Below the pieces are notes generated by a model that worked only from the letters and a program-made list of their open reading frames with translations, had not been told where the DNA came from and searched no databases. Shown piece after piece: positions 28,332 through 37,404 of a stretch of 64,000 nucleotides of DNA; the first letter of the stretch is position 1, and each line of letters opens with the position of its first letter. Source of the stretch: Bacteroidota bacterium (GTDB lineage: Bacteria > Bacteroidota > Bacteroidia > Chitinophagales > Chitinophagaceae); contig JAKQJG010000140.1 in assembly GCA_029561305.1 (NCBI GenBank), positions 27,421 to 91,420 on the forward strand. Reading direction: 5' to 3'. Made by a program: the position numbers and the translations under genes.

Positions 28332-29330
28332 ATGGGCAACCAAACAATGCTAAAACTATACCGGGGATATGGCCATACCAATGATATGGTGTTATTTGGA
28401 CATGTATTAAATAATCCCATAAAAACCGTGCAGGTAAATAGCCGTGGAGCCTGGACCAATCTCTTTCATTTGTTGCATCTCTTTAGGGTAAAGCCTGCAG
28501 GAAACAGGGCAGTGAAAACAACCTGGAAGGGGCAAACAATTGAAACAGTTTCTGAAGCAGATGGTTTTTTTGTACTGGAATGGAAATCGGTGGAGAGTGC
28601 ACCGGCTGGAGTACATAACCTGCAAGTGTGTTTGCAGGATGATTCAAACACTTTGTATGAAGCAGCCGGCGAAATAGTAGTGCCGCATATCACGCAGTAT
28701 GCATTTATTTCTGATATAGACGATACCGTGATGGTTTCGCATTCAGCCACTACCCTGAAGCGACTGAAAGAACTGCTTTTTAAGTCACCGGCACAAAGAA
28801 AAATATTTAAAGACGTAGACCGGCATTACCAGTTGCTGGCTTTATCGCACACTACACCCCACGAACCAAACCCATTTTTTTATGTATCCAGCAGCGAATG
28901 GAACCTGTATGATTATCTCCTTACATTTTTTTCCATCAACAGGTTACCACAGGGTGCTTTTTTGCTGAGCCAAATAAAGAAATGGTACGAGTTATTTAAA
29001 ACTGGCAAGACAAAACATGAAGGGAAACTATTACGCATCATGCGGTTGTTTGTGCATTTTCCTAAACAGCACTTTGTTCTGTTTGGTGACAATTCTCAAA
29101 GAGATCCTTTCATTTATGAAACACTGACAGAGAAATACGGAGAGCGCATCGCCGCCGTTTATATACGGAATGTTGCACCCGGCAACTTTGCTGCAACTGA
29201 AGAAGTATTAAAAAAAATACAGGGCCGAAATATAGCTACGCTGCAATTTACTCAAAGTGTGGACGCTATTGCCCATTCCAAAGCCATAGGCTTGATAACG
29301 GTGCCGGATGATGTATTGCTTAAAGACTGA
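28332..29330 (+). CDS. App1-like phosphatidate phosphatase (DUF2183)
   Basis: 332 residues from ATG 28332. The N-terminal part (about 1-115) is a beta-sandwich with YRGYGHTNDMVLFGHVL, and the second half has the phosphatase motif SDIDDTV (Asp128, Asp130) of the HAD-like App1/DUF2183 family, with YVSSSEWNLYDYL and LFGDNSQRDPFIYE. Yeast App1 dephosphorylates phosphatidic acid. In-frame codons before 28332 overlap the divergent kinase gene and were rejected. The divergent lipid kinase supports a lipid role. Confidence 0.86.
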   Translation: MGNQTMLKLYRGYGHTNDMVLFGHVLNNPIKTVQVNSRGAWTNLFHLLHLFRVKPAGNRAVKTTWKGQTIETVSEADGFFVLEWKSVESAPAGVHNLQVCLQDDSNTLYEAAGEIVVPHITQYAFISDIDDTVMVSHSATTLKRLKELLFKSPAQRKIFKDVDRHYQLLALSHTTPHEPNPFFYVSSSEWNLYDYLLTFFSINRLPQGAFLLSQIKKWYELFKTGKTKHEGKLLRIMRLFVHFPKQHFVLFGDNSQRDPFIYETLTEKYGERIAAVYIRNVAPGNFAATEEVLKKIQGRNIATLQFTQSVDAIAHSKAIGLITVPDDVLLKD

Positions 29331-29478
29331 TCTATTGCGTATACCATTTTATTTTTTGAAATGATCCAATCATCGCAGCAAAAGACTGACGCTTATAAAC
29401 AGCCGCTTAAAAGTGCGACCAAGGCAAAAAGAACTATTTTTCATTTGCGGTTCATCATCAATAAACGCAAGTATTATT

Positions 29479-30813
29479 TCAATCAACTTTGATTACATCA
29501 GCAAATTCCTGTGTTACATTTACCAATGTATTGTCATCCAGCCAGATAAAATTCCAGTTGCCGCCATTAAGTAATCCATTGCGGTAGTAAGTCCAGCTGC
29601 TTCCAAAATTGTCACTCACCAAAGTGTAATCATAGCTTACCACCACTACTTTGTTTTTACGAACGGTAAGATAAGCATAGGTATCACCCGTATTAAGCTC
29701 TAACAATTTTTCTTCGTTGCCATTTTTACCTGCACGGTTTATTTCATTTGGGTGATAAGGTAATCCTTCAATTGAAATAAAATGAACACCGTCATTGGTA
29801 AACCGCCGGTGAAAAAGATGTGATGAAGATTGGGTAGCCATATAAGGACTGGAAGATTCCACCCCTTGCATAGTAGAGAACTTAGTATCTGTGTCACAGG
29901 ATGAAAAAATATTCTGTAAAGCGTTACAGGGCGATTCTGTTGCGGATGAATCAATGGGATTTCCAATAGCATCATAGGTAATGAATACTGTTCTTTCATT
30001 TTCCCTAAAAAAAACAAACCCCCTGTCGTTGATGTTCACCAACTGTGCGTCGGCCTCCTGTAGGGCAAACCGAATTGACCATGAACGGCATCCGTCTTTT
30101 GATTCTAATAACCAGGGGCGGTAATCTTTTATTTCTTTGTGCAAGTCATTTACATACCCGATGCAGTATACGGAAGAAGACAGGGCTGGTGCGTAATACA
30201 GCTGGCCTAATTCCATATACAGTTTGTATTCATCCTCATCAGTTGCTTGTATGTGTTCACTTTTTTGAAATCCTTTGTACTGTACACCTGGTTCATTCGG
30301 TTCTTCAAAATCATGCGGATAGAGGTCTTTGTCCATATACACATACCGTTGTTTCTGCAACAATGGCAGTGTATCCTTTGCTGAAATGCTGAAGTATTTC
30401 CAATGCTGGTTGATTATATGTGTAGCAGAAAAGGCTCTCATATTGGCAAGCGGTGCTGTATTATGGTCAAATACAAATTGCCCCGATTGAAAGGGGATAT
30501 GATGAAGCGATTGAGAGGTCCTGATGAACATCGTATCCAGGCTGCCCCTGCGATAGATCTTAATGTCTGCCGGGTTTCGTTTAGCATCTACGGCACCGGT
30601 GATAAACTCACCGTTTTGCACCATTGCTTTTTGCCAGTGGTTGGTAGTACTGCTGTGCCATTCCAGCACAATATCTTTTTCGGTACGCCGGATAAAATCT
30701 TCTCCATTATAAAAAACCTTGAATCGCAGGGGTGCAAGTGAAAAGCCTGGCTGGGCCAATGTGCCCGTGATCAAAGCACAGGAGAGTAAGCAAGTTGAAA
30801 TGTATTTGAACAT
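29479..30813 (-). CDS. Exported protein of unknown function, beta-rich
   Basis: 444 residues from ATG 30813. Signal peptide 1-20, cut before Gln21 (TLA/Q). The rest is rich in Trp, Tyr and beta-strand pattern with short turns such as DDNTLVNVTQ and VSDNFGSSWTYYRNG; the latter resembles Asp-box/BNR turns (SxDxGxTW), so a sialidase-like propeller fold is possible. No catalytic set was seen and no sorting domain. Probably periplasmic. Confidence 0.65.
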   Translation of the reverse strand: MFKYISTCLLSCALITGTLAQPGFSLAPLRFKVFYNGEDFIRRTEKDIVLEWHSSTTNHWQKAMVQNGEFITGAVDAKRNPADIKIYRRGSLDTMFIRTSQSLHHIPFQSGQFVFDHNTAPLANMRAFSATHIINQHWKYFSISAKDTLPLLQKQRYVYMDKDLYPHDFEEPNEPGVQYKGFQKSEHIQATDEDEYKLYMELGQLYYAPALSSSVYCIGYVNDLHKEIKDYRPWLLESKDGCRSWSIRFALQEADAQLVNINDRGFVFFRENERTVFITYDAIGNPIDSSATESPCNALQNIFSSCDTDTKFSTMQGVESSSPYMATQSSSHLFHRRFTNDGVHFISIEGLPYHPNEINRAGKNGNEEKLLELNTGDTYAYLTVRKNKVVVVSYDYTLVSDNFGSSWTYYRNGLLNGGNWNFIWLDDNTLVNVTQEFADVIKVD

Positions 30814-30986
30814 AATAAACTTCCGGATGCCTGGGAAAGTAAAATTGCATAAATGACCTTTACACATATGATCAATATATCAAAAGCATATATGCCGCTT
30901 TTCAAAAACTTCAGATTCCTGACCTGCTTTTCCTGTTATTCAATACATTCGCTGGTAAATCCCATGTATTAAAAATCGCTATTATT

Positions 30987-32546
30987 ATGAATTACATCCG
31001 CCTCTGTATTCTGCAGTTGTTTCTGCTGCCCGCTTTTATCAGCCATGCACAACCAAAAGATTCTGCTGTTGTGGCAGGCATCGTAAAAGAAGCAACTGAA
31101 AATTCACAACTGGAAAAACTGGCGTATGAATTACTGGACAGTATAGGACCAAGACTGGTAGGTTCTCCACAAATGAAACAGGCTCATGACTGGGCCGTGG
31201 CTAAATACAGTAACTGGGGTATTGCTGCCCGTAATGAGCAATGGGGCCAGTGGCGTGGCTGGCAAAGAGGTATTACGCATATCGACATGGTACACCCAAG
31301 GGTAAAAACTTTGGACGGAATGCAATTGGCCTGGAGCCCTTCCACCAATGGAAAAACCATAAGTGCTGAAACGATCATATTAGCTGATGTAGCCGATTCG
31401 CTTGCCTTTCAGCAATGGTTACCCAATGTAAAAGGAAAGTTTGTATTGATCTCTATGTGTCAGCCAACTGGCCGGCCGGATTATAACTGGCAGGAATTTG
31501 GGCTGAAAGAATCTTTTGACAAAATGAAGAAGGCACGTACAGAGCAAACGGATGCCTGGCGCAAACGCATCAGCAAAACGGGCTACGGTAATAAGGAATT
31601 GGCAAGAGCGCTGGAAAATGCGGGTGCTGTTGGTATCGTAACTTCTTACTGGTCAGCAGGATTTGGATCCAATAAAATTTTTGGCGCCAACACAATAAAA
31701 GTTCCAACGGTTGATATTGCATTGGAAGATTATGCAACCCTATACCGCCTGACCGAATCTGGTGCCAGGCCAAAAATAAGTGTGAAGGCAGATTCAAAAG
31801 AGCTGGGGGTAATGCCCACTTTTAATACCATTGCAGAAATAAAAGGAACAGAAAAACCGGATGAATATGTTATGCTGTCGGCTCATTTTGATTCCTGGGA
31901 TGGGGCCACGGGTGCTACTGATAACGGCACTGGTACTATTGTAATGATGGAAGCACTGCGTATACTGAAAAAAATATATCCCAATCCTAAACGCACCATT
32001 CTTGTGGGCCATTGGGGAAGTGAAGAACAGGGTTTGAATGGATCAAGAGCGTTTATTGAAGACCACCCTGAAATGGTGGATAAGATACAAGTGTTGTTTA
32101 ACCAGGATAATGGTACCGGACGTGTGGTGAGTCTTGGCGGCCAGGGCTTTTTACATTCCTATGAATATTTAAAAAGATGGCTTAGCAAGGTGCCCTCCAA
32201 TATCAAAGACAACATAGAAACAAGTTTTCCGGGAGCGCCCGACCGGGGTGGTTCTGACTATGCGTCGTTTGTGGCAGCTGGTGTGCCGGCGTTTTCATTA
32301 AGTTCCAACAGCTGGTTGTATGGAAGCTATACCTGGCATACTAACAGGGACACCTATGACAAAATAGTGTTTGACGATGTACGCAGTAATGCTATCCTGG
32401 CTGCTGTGCTGGCTTATATGGCCTGTGAAGAACCTGCAAAAGTATCTCGTGAAAAAGCTGTATTACCAATCAACAGCAAAACTGGTGAGCCAGGCAAGTG
32501 GCCAGAGAAAAAAGAAGCCAAGAGAAAAGGCGGACTGGAGGAATAA
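30987..32546 (+). CDS. M28 family metallopeptidase (PGCP-like)
   Basis: 519 residues. Signal peptide 1-21, cut before Gln22 (SHA/Q). A protease-associated-like insert lies at about 120-270, then the zinc domain: His300 and Asp302 in SAHFDSWDG, Asp312 in TDNGTG, Glu346-Glu347 in WGSEEQGLNGS, Asp374 in NQDNGTG, and a late His in YTWHTNRDTYD. This is the M28 aminopeptidase/carboxypeptidase Q pattern with a two-zinc site. Periplasmic peptide digestion is likely, alongside the DPP11-like and DUF885-like enzymes in this window. The C-terminal tail is Lys/Glu-rich. Confidence 0.9.
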   Translation: MNYIRLCILQLFLLPAFISHAQPKDSAVVAGIVKEATENSQLEKLAYELLDSIGPRLVGSPQMKQAHDWAVAKYSNWGIAARNEQWGQWRGWQRGITHIDMVHPRVKTLDGMQLAWSPSTNGKTISAETIILADVADSLAFQQWLPNVKGKFVLISMCQPTGRPDYNWQEFGLKESFDKMKKARTEQTDAWRKRISKTGYGNKELARALENAGAVGIVTSYWSAGFGSNKIFGANTIKVPTVDIALEDYATLYRLTESGARPKISVKADSKELGVMPTFNTIAEIKGTEKPDEYVMLSAHFDSWDGATGATDNGTGTIVMMEALRILKKIYPNPKRTILVGHWGSEEQGLNGSRAFIEDHPEMVDKIQVLFNQDNGTGRVVSLGGQGFLHSYEYLKRWLSKVPSNIKDNIETSFPGAPDRGGSDYASFVAAGVPAFSLSSNSWLYGSYTWHTNRDTYDKIVFDDVRSNAILAAVLAYMACEEPAKVSREKAVLPINSKTGEPGKWPEKKEAKRKGGLEE

Positions 32547-32559
32547 AAAAAAATTGTCT

Positions 32560-33867
32560 CTACTCCAGCTCTTCTTTTTCCTGTTTTTTAAAGGGCTGCC
32601 GTTGCCAGTAAGTAAGACTGCGCCATAACCATTCTAAAGGGCCAAAGCGAAAATAGCGTAACCATAGCGGGCTAAGAATCAACTGCAGTATCCATACCGC
32701 AAAAACAATATAATACAATTGGTAACGCTGCAATGTTCCGAATAACGCCAGGCCATAGCCCAAAAAAATAAAATTACAAATGAGGGTATGCATAATATAA
32801 TTGGTAAAAGCCATTTGCCCCACAGCCGCCAGTGCTTTTTGTAAAAAAGACAACCAGCCAGATTTTATGAAAAGCATGATAAGGCCGATATGCCCGCAGG
32901 TGGTCGGCAGCCTGCCTGCATCATATGTCAGGTAACTTTTATTAAGAGACATCACAGAGAACTGATTTGACAACAGCAGGTCCGCTTCATAATAATTTAC
33001 AGACAATCCAATAGCGTAACCCAGCAAGGCCATCAAAATATAAAAGCGGTTAGAAAGCGCCGACTTTAAGATACCCCATTTAAGAAAAGCCATACCCAGC
33101 AGCATCATGGCAAGTGTGTCAAAGAAGTTGTACCGGTAAAGAAATATGGTCTGCATAAATTGGTTCTCGCCTGCCATATGCCCTACAACACTAAAATATC
33201 CTTTATGCATGGCTGCAATGCCTTCCTGCCTGCTTTCCGTGCTGGGTTTACGGTCAAGTAGTTTTTTATTCCAGTCTTCAATTGCTGCTGTTTGGTCTTT
33301 TGACAGGACTTGCCCGCTATCCTTTTTACTGGTGGCGGCAGCAGCTGTTTCATATAACTTTTTATCCTGGTAATAGTCTTTTATATTCCATATGGTGGCC
33401 AGCGACAACAATATAACAGTGCCGGTTACCAGTTTTTTAGGTGCCAGGTGCCGGAAACTGAAAGCAAACATGCCTACAATGCCATAGCAATATAATATTT
33501 CACCATGCCACAATAAAAGATAGCAATGAATAATGCCAAACAGCACCATCCAAAGCAGCCTGCGAAAAAACAGGTCCGTAACAATACTGGCGTTGTTTTG
33601 AGAACGGCCTGTAAACAACAGGATACCGGCTCCAAAAAGCATGGAGAACATCCCCCGCATCGTACCCTCAAAAAATATGCTGTTAATCCACCACACATCA
33701 AGGTTCCATCCACTGGCGCCCCCATTCACTGTCGGGTCATCGTAAGCTTTGTATAAACCGAAACCGGTAATATTCATTAGCAGGATACCGCAAAGAGCGA
33801 TGCCTCGGATAATATCCATTGAACTGATCCTTTCTGATTTGCCGACAGGACTGATAGCAGTAGTCAT
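32560..33867 (-). CDS. DUF418 family membrane protein (YeiB-like)
   Basis: 435 residues with about nine or ten membrane segments. The N-terminal SSMDIIRGIALCGILLMNI and the C-terminal block of about 160 residues with GQMAFTNYIMHTLICNFIF, ending LWLRYFRFGPLEWLWRSLTYW, are the signature of YeiB/DUF418, remotely related to acyltransferase-3 proteins. Function unknown. Convergent with the M28 gene by 13 bases. Confidence 0.88.
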   Translation of the reverse strand: MTTAISPVGKSERISSMDIIRGIALCGILLMNITGFGLYKAYDDPTVNGGASGWNLDVWWINSIFFEGTMRGMFSMLFGAGILLFTGRSQNNASIVTDLFFRRLLWMVLFGIIHCYLLLWHGEILYCYGIVGMFAFSFRHLAPKKLVTGTVILLSLATIWNIKDYYQDKKLYETAAAATSKKDSGQVLSKDQTAAIEDWNKKLLDRKPSTESRQEGIAAMHKGYFSVVGHMAGENQFMQTIFLYRYNFFDTLAMMLLGMAFLKWGILKSALSNRFYILMALLGYAIGLSVNYYEADLLLSNQFSVMSLNKSYLTYDAGRLPTTCGHIGLIMLFIKSGWLSFLQKALAAVGQMAFTNYIMHTLICNFIFLGYGLALFGTLQRYQLYYIVFAVWILQLILSPLWLRYFRFGPLEWLWRSLTYWQRQPFKKQEKEELE

Positions 33868-34052
33868 GTGTTATTTTTTTTAGCGGTAAATCGGGCAGGT
33901 AAACTGGTTGTTATACGGGGAACGGGTTTGCGACCACATATGCTGCTGGTGTAATGAAAATGCTTTTTTCACCAGCAAGTTCTTGATTTCAAAAAAAACT
34001 ACATTAACCTGGCGGCAACATTTCCGGGAGTGAACCAGTCAATACCATTAGG

Positions 34053-34496
34053 CTACAGCGGATACTCATAAAAGAAATCCTGTGCTTTTATCCATCCATT
34101 TTTTTCGTACACTGATTGTGCACTGTAGTTATCCGAACCGGTTTGTAATAATAAATAGGCAGCACCGCTTTCTCTGCCAAATTGTTTTGCTTGTTGCAGC
34201 AAGGCCTCTCCTATTCCCTGGTTACGGGCAGTTTCTGCTACAAAGAGGTCATTGAGTATCCATGATTTTTTCATTTGTACGGAGGAAAATACCGGATACA
34301 ATTGTACAAAACCAACAGGTTCATTACGCATCACTGCCAAAAAAATAGTTGACTCATTTTTTGATACCCGCTGCTCGAGGAAATCAAATGCAGCCTGCAA
34401 ATTGGAAAGCTGGTTATAAAAAACGCGGTAGGCATCAAACAGCAATGCAACTGATGAAACATCGGAAATGGTAACCTTTTTTATATCAAGCGCCAT
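34053..34496 (-). CDS. GNAT family N-acetyltransferase
   Basis: 147 residues, one GNAT domain. The acetyl-CoA loop is RNQGIGEALLQQAKQF (fits Q/RxxGxG/A), preceded by the strand WILNDLFVAETA, and followed by ENGWIKAQDFFYEYPL, the usual C-terminal strand. Cytoplasmic. Acceptor unknown. Confidence 0.88.
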   Translation of the reverse strand: MALDIKKVTISDVSSVALLFDAYRVFYNQLSNLQAAFDFLEQRVSKNESTIFLAVMRNEPVGFVQLYPVFSSVQMKKSWILNDLFVAETARNQGIGEALLQQAKQFGRESGAAYLLLQTGSDNYSAQSVYEKNGWIKAQDFFYEYPL

Positions 34497-34552
34497 ATTT
34501 ACTAATTTGGCCTGTTAAAATACTTTATTTCATCAGAATAAAAAAAACAGCA

Positions 34553-34882
34553 ATGATTACCTGGGCCGATTTTGAAAAAATAGAGATACTGGTGGGAACA
34601 ATTACAGCCGCTGCTCCATTCGAAAAAGCAAAAAAACCATCGTATCAATTGACGATTGATTTTGGAGATTCCGGCATTAAAAGATCGTCTGCACAGATCA
34701 CTGCACATTATCATGTGGATGAATTAAAAGGAAGGCAGGTAATTGCCGTGATAAATTTTCCTCCCAAACAAATCGCCAATTTTTTTAGTGAGTGTTTGGT
34801 ATTGGGCGTGTATGATGAAAATAATGAGGTGGTGTTATTACAACCAGGAAAAGAAGTTAAGAATGGATGCAGGGTTGGGTGA
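34553..34882 (+). CDS. csaA: CsaA-type tRNA-binding domain protein / export chaperone
   Basis: 109 residues, one tRNA-binding OB-fold (tRNA_bind). KIEILVGTITAAAPFEKAKKPSYQL and IAVINFPPKQIANFFSECLVLGV are typical of CsaA, a dimeric chaperone linked to Sec export in Bacillus. Its last 21 codons lie inside a 109-bp stretch that is repeated 199 bp downstream. Divergent from the GNAT gene by 56 bases. Confidence 0.9.
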   Translation: MITWADFEKIEILVGTITAAAPFEKAKKPSYQLTIDFGDSGIKRSSAQITAHYHVDELKGRQVIAVINFPPKQIANFFSECLVLGVYDENNEVVLLQPGKEVKNGCRVG

Positions 34883-34928
34883 TATGGATTTTTAATGATG
34901 ATTGAAAAAGGAAGGGTATGATTGATAT
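34820..34928 (+). repeat. 109-bp direct repeat, copy 1 (csaA 3' end)
   Basis: Matches 35019-35127 with only two mismatches over 109 bp. It covers the last 21 codons of csaA, its stop and 46 bp beyond. Confidence 0.95.
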
Positions 34929-35018
34929 GATTTGCCAGCGCAAAAAAAGTTGCCTCTTCACTTCCGACCTTGATTACCTGCTCTCTTAATTATCGCCTAT
35001 TGGCAACTGACAACCTGT

Positions 35019-35081
35019 AATAATGAGGTGGTGTTATTACAACCGGGAAAACAAGTTAAGAATGGATGCAGGGTTGGGTGA
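35019..35081 (+). pseudogene. Orphan 3' fragment of csaA
   Basis: Codes in frame for a copy of the CsaA C-terminus (EVVLLQPGKQVKNGCRVG, one residue changed, Glu to Gln) with stop at 35079-35081, but has no start or N-terminal part. Result of the local duplication. Confidence 0.8.
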
Positions 35082-35127
35082 TATGGATTTTTAATGATGA
35101 TTGAAAAAGGAAGGGTATGATTGATAT
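35019..35127 (+). repeat. 109-bp direct repeat, copy 2
   Basis: Second copy of 34820-34928, start-to-start distance 199 bp. Differences are A to G in the codon region (ccagg/ccggg) and G to C (agaag/acaag). The 34883-35234 gap is otherwise filled by diverged sequence that still shares short words (for example ttga-tacctgct) between the two halves. Confidence 0.95.
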
Positions 35128-35234
35128 AACAGGTGTCGAAATAAAAAACTTTATCGCCTCCATATTGCCCCTTTGCAAACTTGAGTACCTGCTTATTCAC
35201 CATTCACCATTGCCCATTGACCATTGACCTTTGC

Positions 35235-35537
35235 CTATTGATGAAACCGCTCCATAAATAAACTCACTTTTTTAAAATTGATCTTATTCAAAGTAAAAAA
35301 ATGATTGCGGCCTTCTTTACGGCAGTCAAGGAGTTTACTATCGCACAGAAGTTTGATATGATGAGAACAGGTAGGCTGAGACAAACCGGTTAGTCCCTGC
35401 ACATCACCGCAGCAGACAGCGCCTTTACGGGAAATTTCCTGCAGGATGGATAAACGGCATGGATCGGCAATGGCATTCATTGCTTTTTCAATAAATCTTG
35501 CTTCACTTTTATCTACTGCCGTTACTTCCTGGTTCAT
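35235..35537 (-). CDS. ArsR-family transcriptional regulator
   Basis: 100 residues, one winged helix-turn-helix. NAIADPCRLSILQEI, LTGLSQPTCSHHIKLLCDSKLL and RKEGRNHFFTLN follow the ArsR/SmtB plan. The pair Cys-Cys in GAVCCGDVQGL sits where metal-sensing members have ELCVCDL-like Cys residues, so metal or redox sensing is possible. It is divergent from ogt with a 126-bp shared region, and may control it or itself; no clear operator palindrome was found. Confidence 0.87.
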   Translation of the reverse strand: MNQEVTAVDKSEARFIEKAMNAIADPCRLSILQEISRKGAVCCGDVQGLTGLSQPTCSHHIKLLCDSKLLDCRKEGRNHFFTLNKINFKKVSLFMERFHQ

Positions 35538-35663
35538 GCGTCAAAGAAATTATTTTTTAAGCAAACGAACAACTGTTTGAGTATAATTAATATCATTCTC
35601 CACAATGAGGCATTTATTTTTTTCGGTAGGTTTTGCGTTGTAAATTCACCGGTTTTTAAATAC

Positions 35664-36158
35664 ATGCCGGAAGTAAAACATATAATAGCAACACCCATCG
35701 GAAAAATCGCCATACATGCAGGAGATGAAGCGATCAATGCGGTACTTTTTATAAAACAGGATGCAAACACCCCGGTCAGTGAAATATCCAGCCACCCATT
35801 AATTAACCTGTGTGCCGGACAACTCAAAGAATATTTCGCAGGCGAGAGAAAAAACTTTGATCTGCCTTTACAACAAAAGGGCTCTCCCTTTCAACAAAAT
35901 GTGTGGGAGCAACTGCTAAAAATAAATTATGGCAAAACCATTAGTTACCTGGAATTGTCAAAACGGGTGGGTGATGCAAAAGCCATCCGGGCGGTGGGTA
36001 CCACCAATGGTAAAAATCAAATTGCTATCATTGTTCCCTGTCACCGCGTGATTGGCAGCGATGGAAGCCTGACTGGCTATGCTGGTGAATTGTGGCGTAA
36101 AAAATGGCTGCTGGAGCATGAAGGAAAATATGCCAATGGGGTGCAGACTTTATTTTAA
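35664..36158 (+). CDS. ogt: Methylated-DNA--protein-cysteine methyltransferase
   Basis: 164 residues from ATG 35664, where the conserved N-terminal domain begins; the upstream in-frame stretch is not conserved-looking. Active site IIVPCHRVIG with acceptor Cys126, DNA-binding helix-turn-helix region YLELSKRVGDAKAIRAVGTTNGKN. It takes O6-alkyl groups from guanine in a suicide reaction. No Ada-type regulatory domain is fused. Its stop touches the convergent gene at 36159. Confidence 0.93.
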   Translation: MPEVKHIIATPIGKIAIHAGDEAINAVLFIKQDANTPVSEISSHPLINLCAGQLKEYFAGERKNFDLPLQQKGSPFQQNVWEQLLKINYGKTISYLELSKRVGDAKAIRAVGTTNGKNQIAIIVPCHRVIGSDGSLTGYAGELWRKKWLLEHEGKYANGVQTLF

Positions 36159-36776
36159 TTATCCTGCAAGGCGTACATACATAAACTGTAAATGTGCATT
36201 GTCTGTTATTTTAAAAGAATAGATAACAGTACTTTCTCCTCCATCCGTTATTTCACCGTTTTCATCTTTCCACACCGTATTGTAAGACAGGTTCAATGAG
36301 AGGATGCTGGTTTCTTTATCAACCGAAGCAAACATTGTATGTGTTGTGTTTCCCTCTTTGAATGGATCAGACTGGGTTTCTCCTTTATTAAAAAGTTCGG
36401 CAGATTTTATCTTGAGTATTGTTTTAATAAATGCCGGCGGGAAAAGTTTTTTATAATATTTATTGAAATCACTTTTGGTAAAAGGGGTGATGTTATTGGT
36501 CAGCTTTTTTGCTTCCCTTTCTTTTTCTGATAACACCAAAAACCAAATTTCATCAGAAGGATTCATTACAGGAAATGTAAAGAATCCCCCAACTTTTGCT
36601 TTATCATTTTGATAGACAGCACTCCTGAATATTTTAAAATCCTCTATCCATTGTTTTGTGGAAGAATCTGAGTGCTCAACGCTATATTGTATATTTTGAA
36701 AGGGAGGGGTTTGTTGAGGGGTAAATGAAAAAAAATAAACCAGTGAAACAGGCACTAACATCAGCATAAGTTTCAT
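36159..36776 (-). CDS. Exported protein of unknown function
   Basis: 205 residues with a hydrophobic N-terminus (3-18, MLMLVPVSLVYFFSF) that could be a signal peptide or anchor. The mature part is mixed alpha/beta with FKIFRSAVYQNDKAKVGGFFTFPV, a motif seen in many small Bacteroidota periplasmic proteins with NTF2-like folds. No family assigned with certainty. Lies 27 bases downstream of cdd and may share its transcript. Confidence 0.7.
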   Translation of the reverse strand: MKLMLMLVPVSLVYFFSFTPQQTPPFQNIQYSVEHSDSSTKQWIEDFKIFRSAVYQNDKAKVGGFFTFPVMNPSDEIWFLVLSEKEREAKKLTNNITPFTKSDFNKYYKKLFPPAFIKTILKIKSAELFNKGETQSDPFKEGNTTHTMFASVDKETSILSLNLSYNTVWKDENGEITDGGESTVIYSFKITDNAHLQFMYVRLAG

Positions 36777-36803
36777 ACCACTAAATTTATTGTTGAGGTT
36801 ATA

Positions 36804-37292
36804 CTATCCTTTCAAATCAACCGAGGTAAAAGTAAGGGGCAACAATTCCCTGGCAGTATTCACAATATATACTTCACCTTTTTGTCCGCTCATAATGATC
36901 TTCATTTCCCGGCCCGTACGGTCTTCAAATTCAGTCAGCATTTGCCTGCACACACCACAGGGTGATATGGGCTTATTGCTCTTGCCATTTTTATTATCAT
37001 AACTGATGGCCATTGCCTCTATTGCCACCCCGGGATATAAGGTAGCAGCGGCAGACATCAGGGTACGTTCTGCACAAATAGCAACAGGATAAGAAGCATT
37101 TTCCTGGTTGGTACCTTTCACAATAGCACCGTTGGCCAGTCTTGCTGCAGCGCCGACAAAAAACTGCGAATAGGGTGCATATGCTGCTGCAGTTATTTCC
37201 CTTGCGGCTGATAATAACTCTGCATCACCAGTTTGTAACTCTTCGGCAAACCGGTATACTTCTATTGAAAGCTGTATTTTTTTTAACTCCAT
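36804..37292 (-). CDS. cdd: Cytidine deaminase
   Basis: 162 residues. Zinc motif ICAERT (Cys73, catalytic Glu75) and PCGVCRQ (Cys112, Cys115) are those of the homotetrameric cytidine deaminase of pyrimidine salvage (cytidine to uridine). YAPYSQFFVGAAA is the substrate-binding start. First gene after the lepB terminator. Confidence 0.94.
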   Translation of the reverse strand: MELKKIQLSIEVYRFAEELQTGDAELLSAAREITAAAYAPYSQFFVGAAARLANGAIVKGTNQENASYPVAICAERTLMSAAATLYPGVAIEAMAISYDNKNGKSNKPISPCGVCRQMLTEFEDRTGREMKIIMSGQKGEVYIVNTARELLPLTFTSVDLKG

Positions 37293-37331
37293 AGCATCCT
37301 TTTTTGGTGTCCAAAAAACTTTGGAGAAACA

Positions 37332-37359
37332 AAAACCACAAAGACAACTTTGTGGTTTT
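37332..37359 (-). terminator. Rho-independent terminator of lepB
   Basis: Perfect 12-bp stem AAAACCACAAAG with CTTTGTGGTTTT, loop of four, U-run on the minus strand. Lies 45 bases after the lepB stop. Confidence 0.92.
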
Positions 37360-37404
37360 GCATTCCTGGTATAAATATAAGTACTTAAATAAAAGTACCT
37401 GTAA

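Noticed and set aside
33944-33977. Hairpin TGCTGGTG/CACCAGCA upstream of the DUF418 gene
   Set aside because: 18-base loop, no U-run and no sign of a riboswitch.
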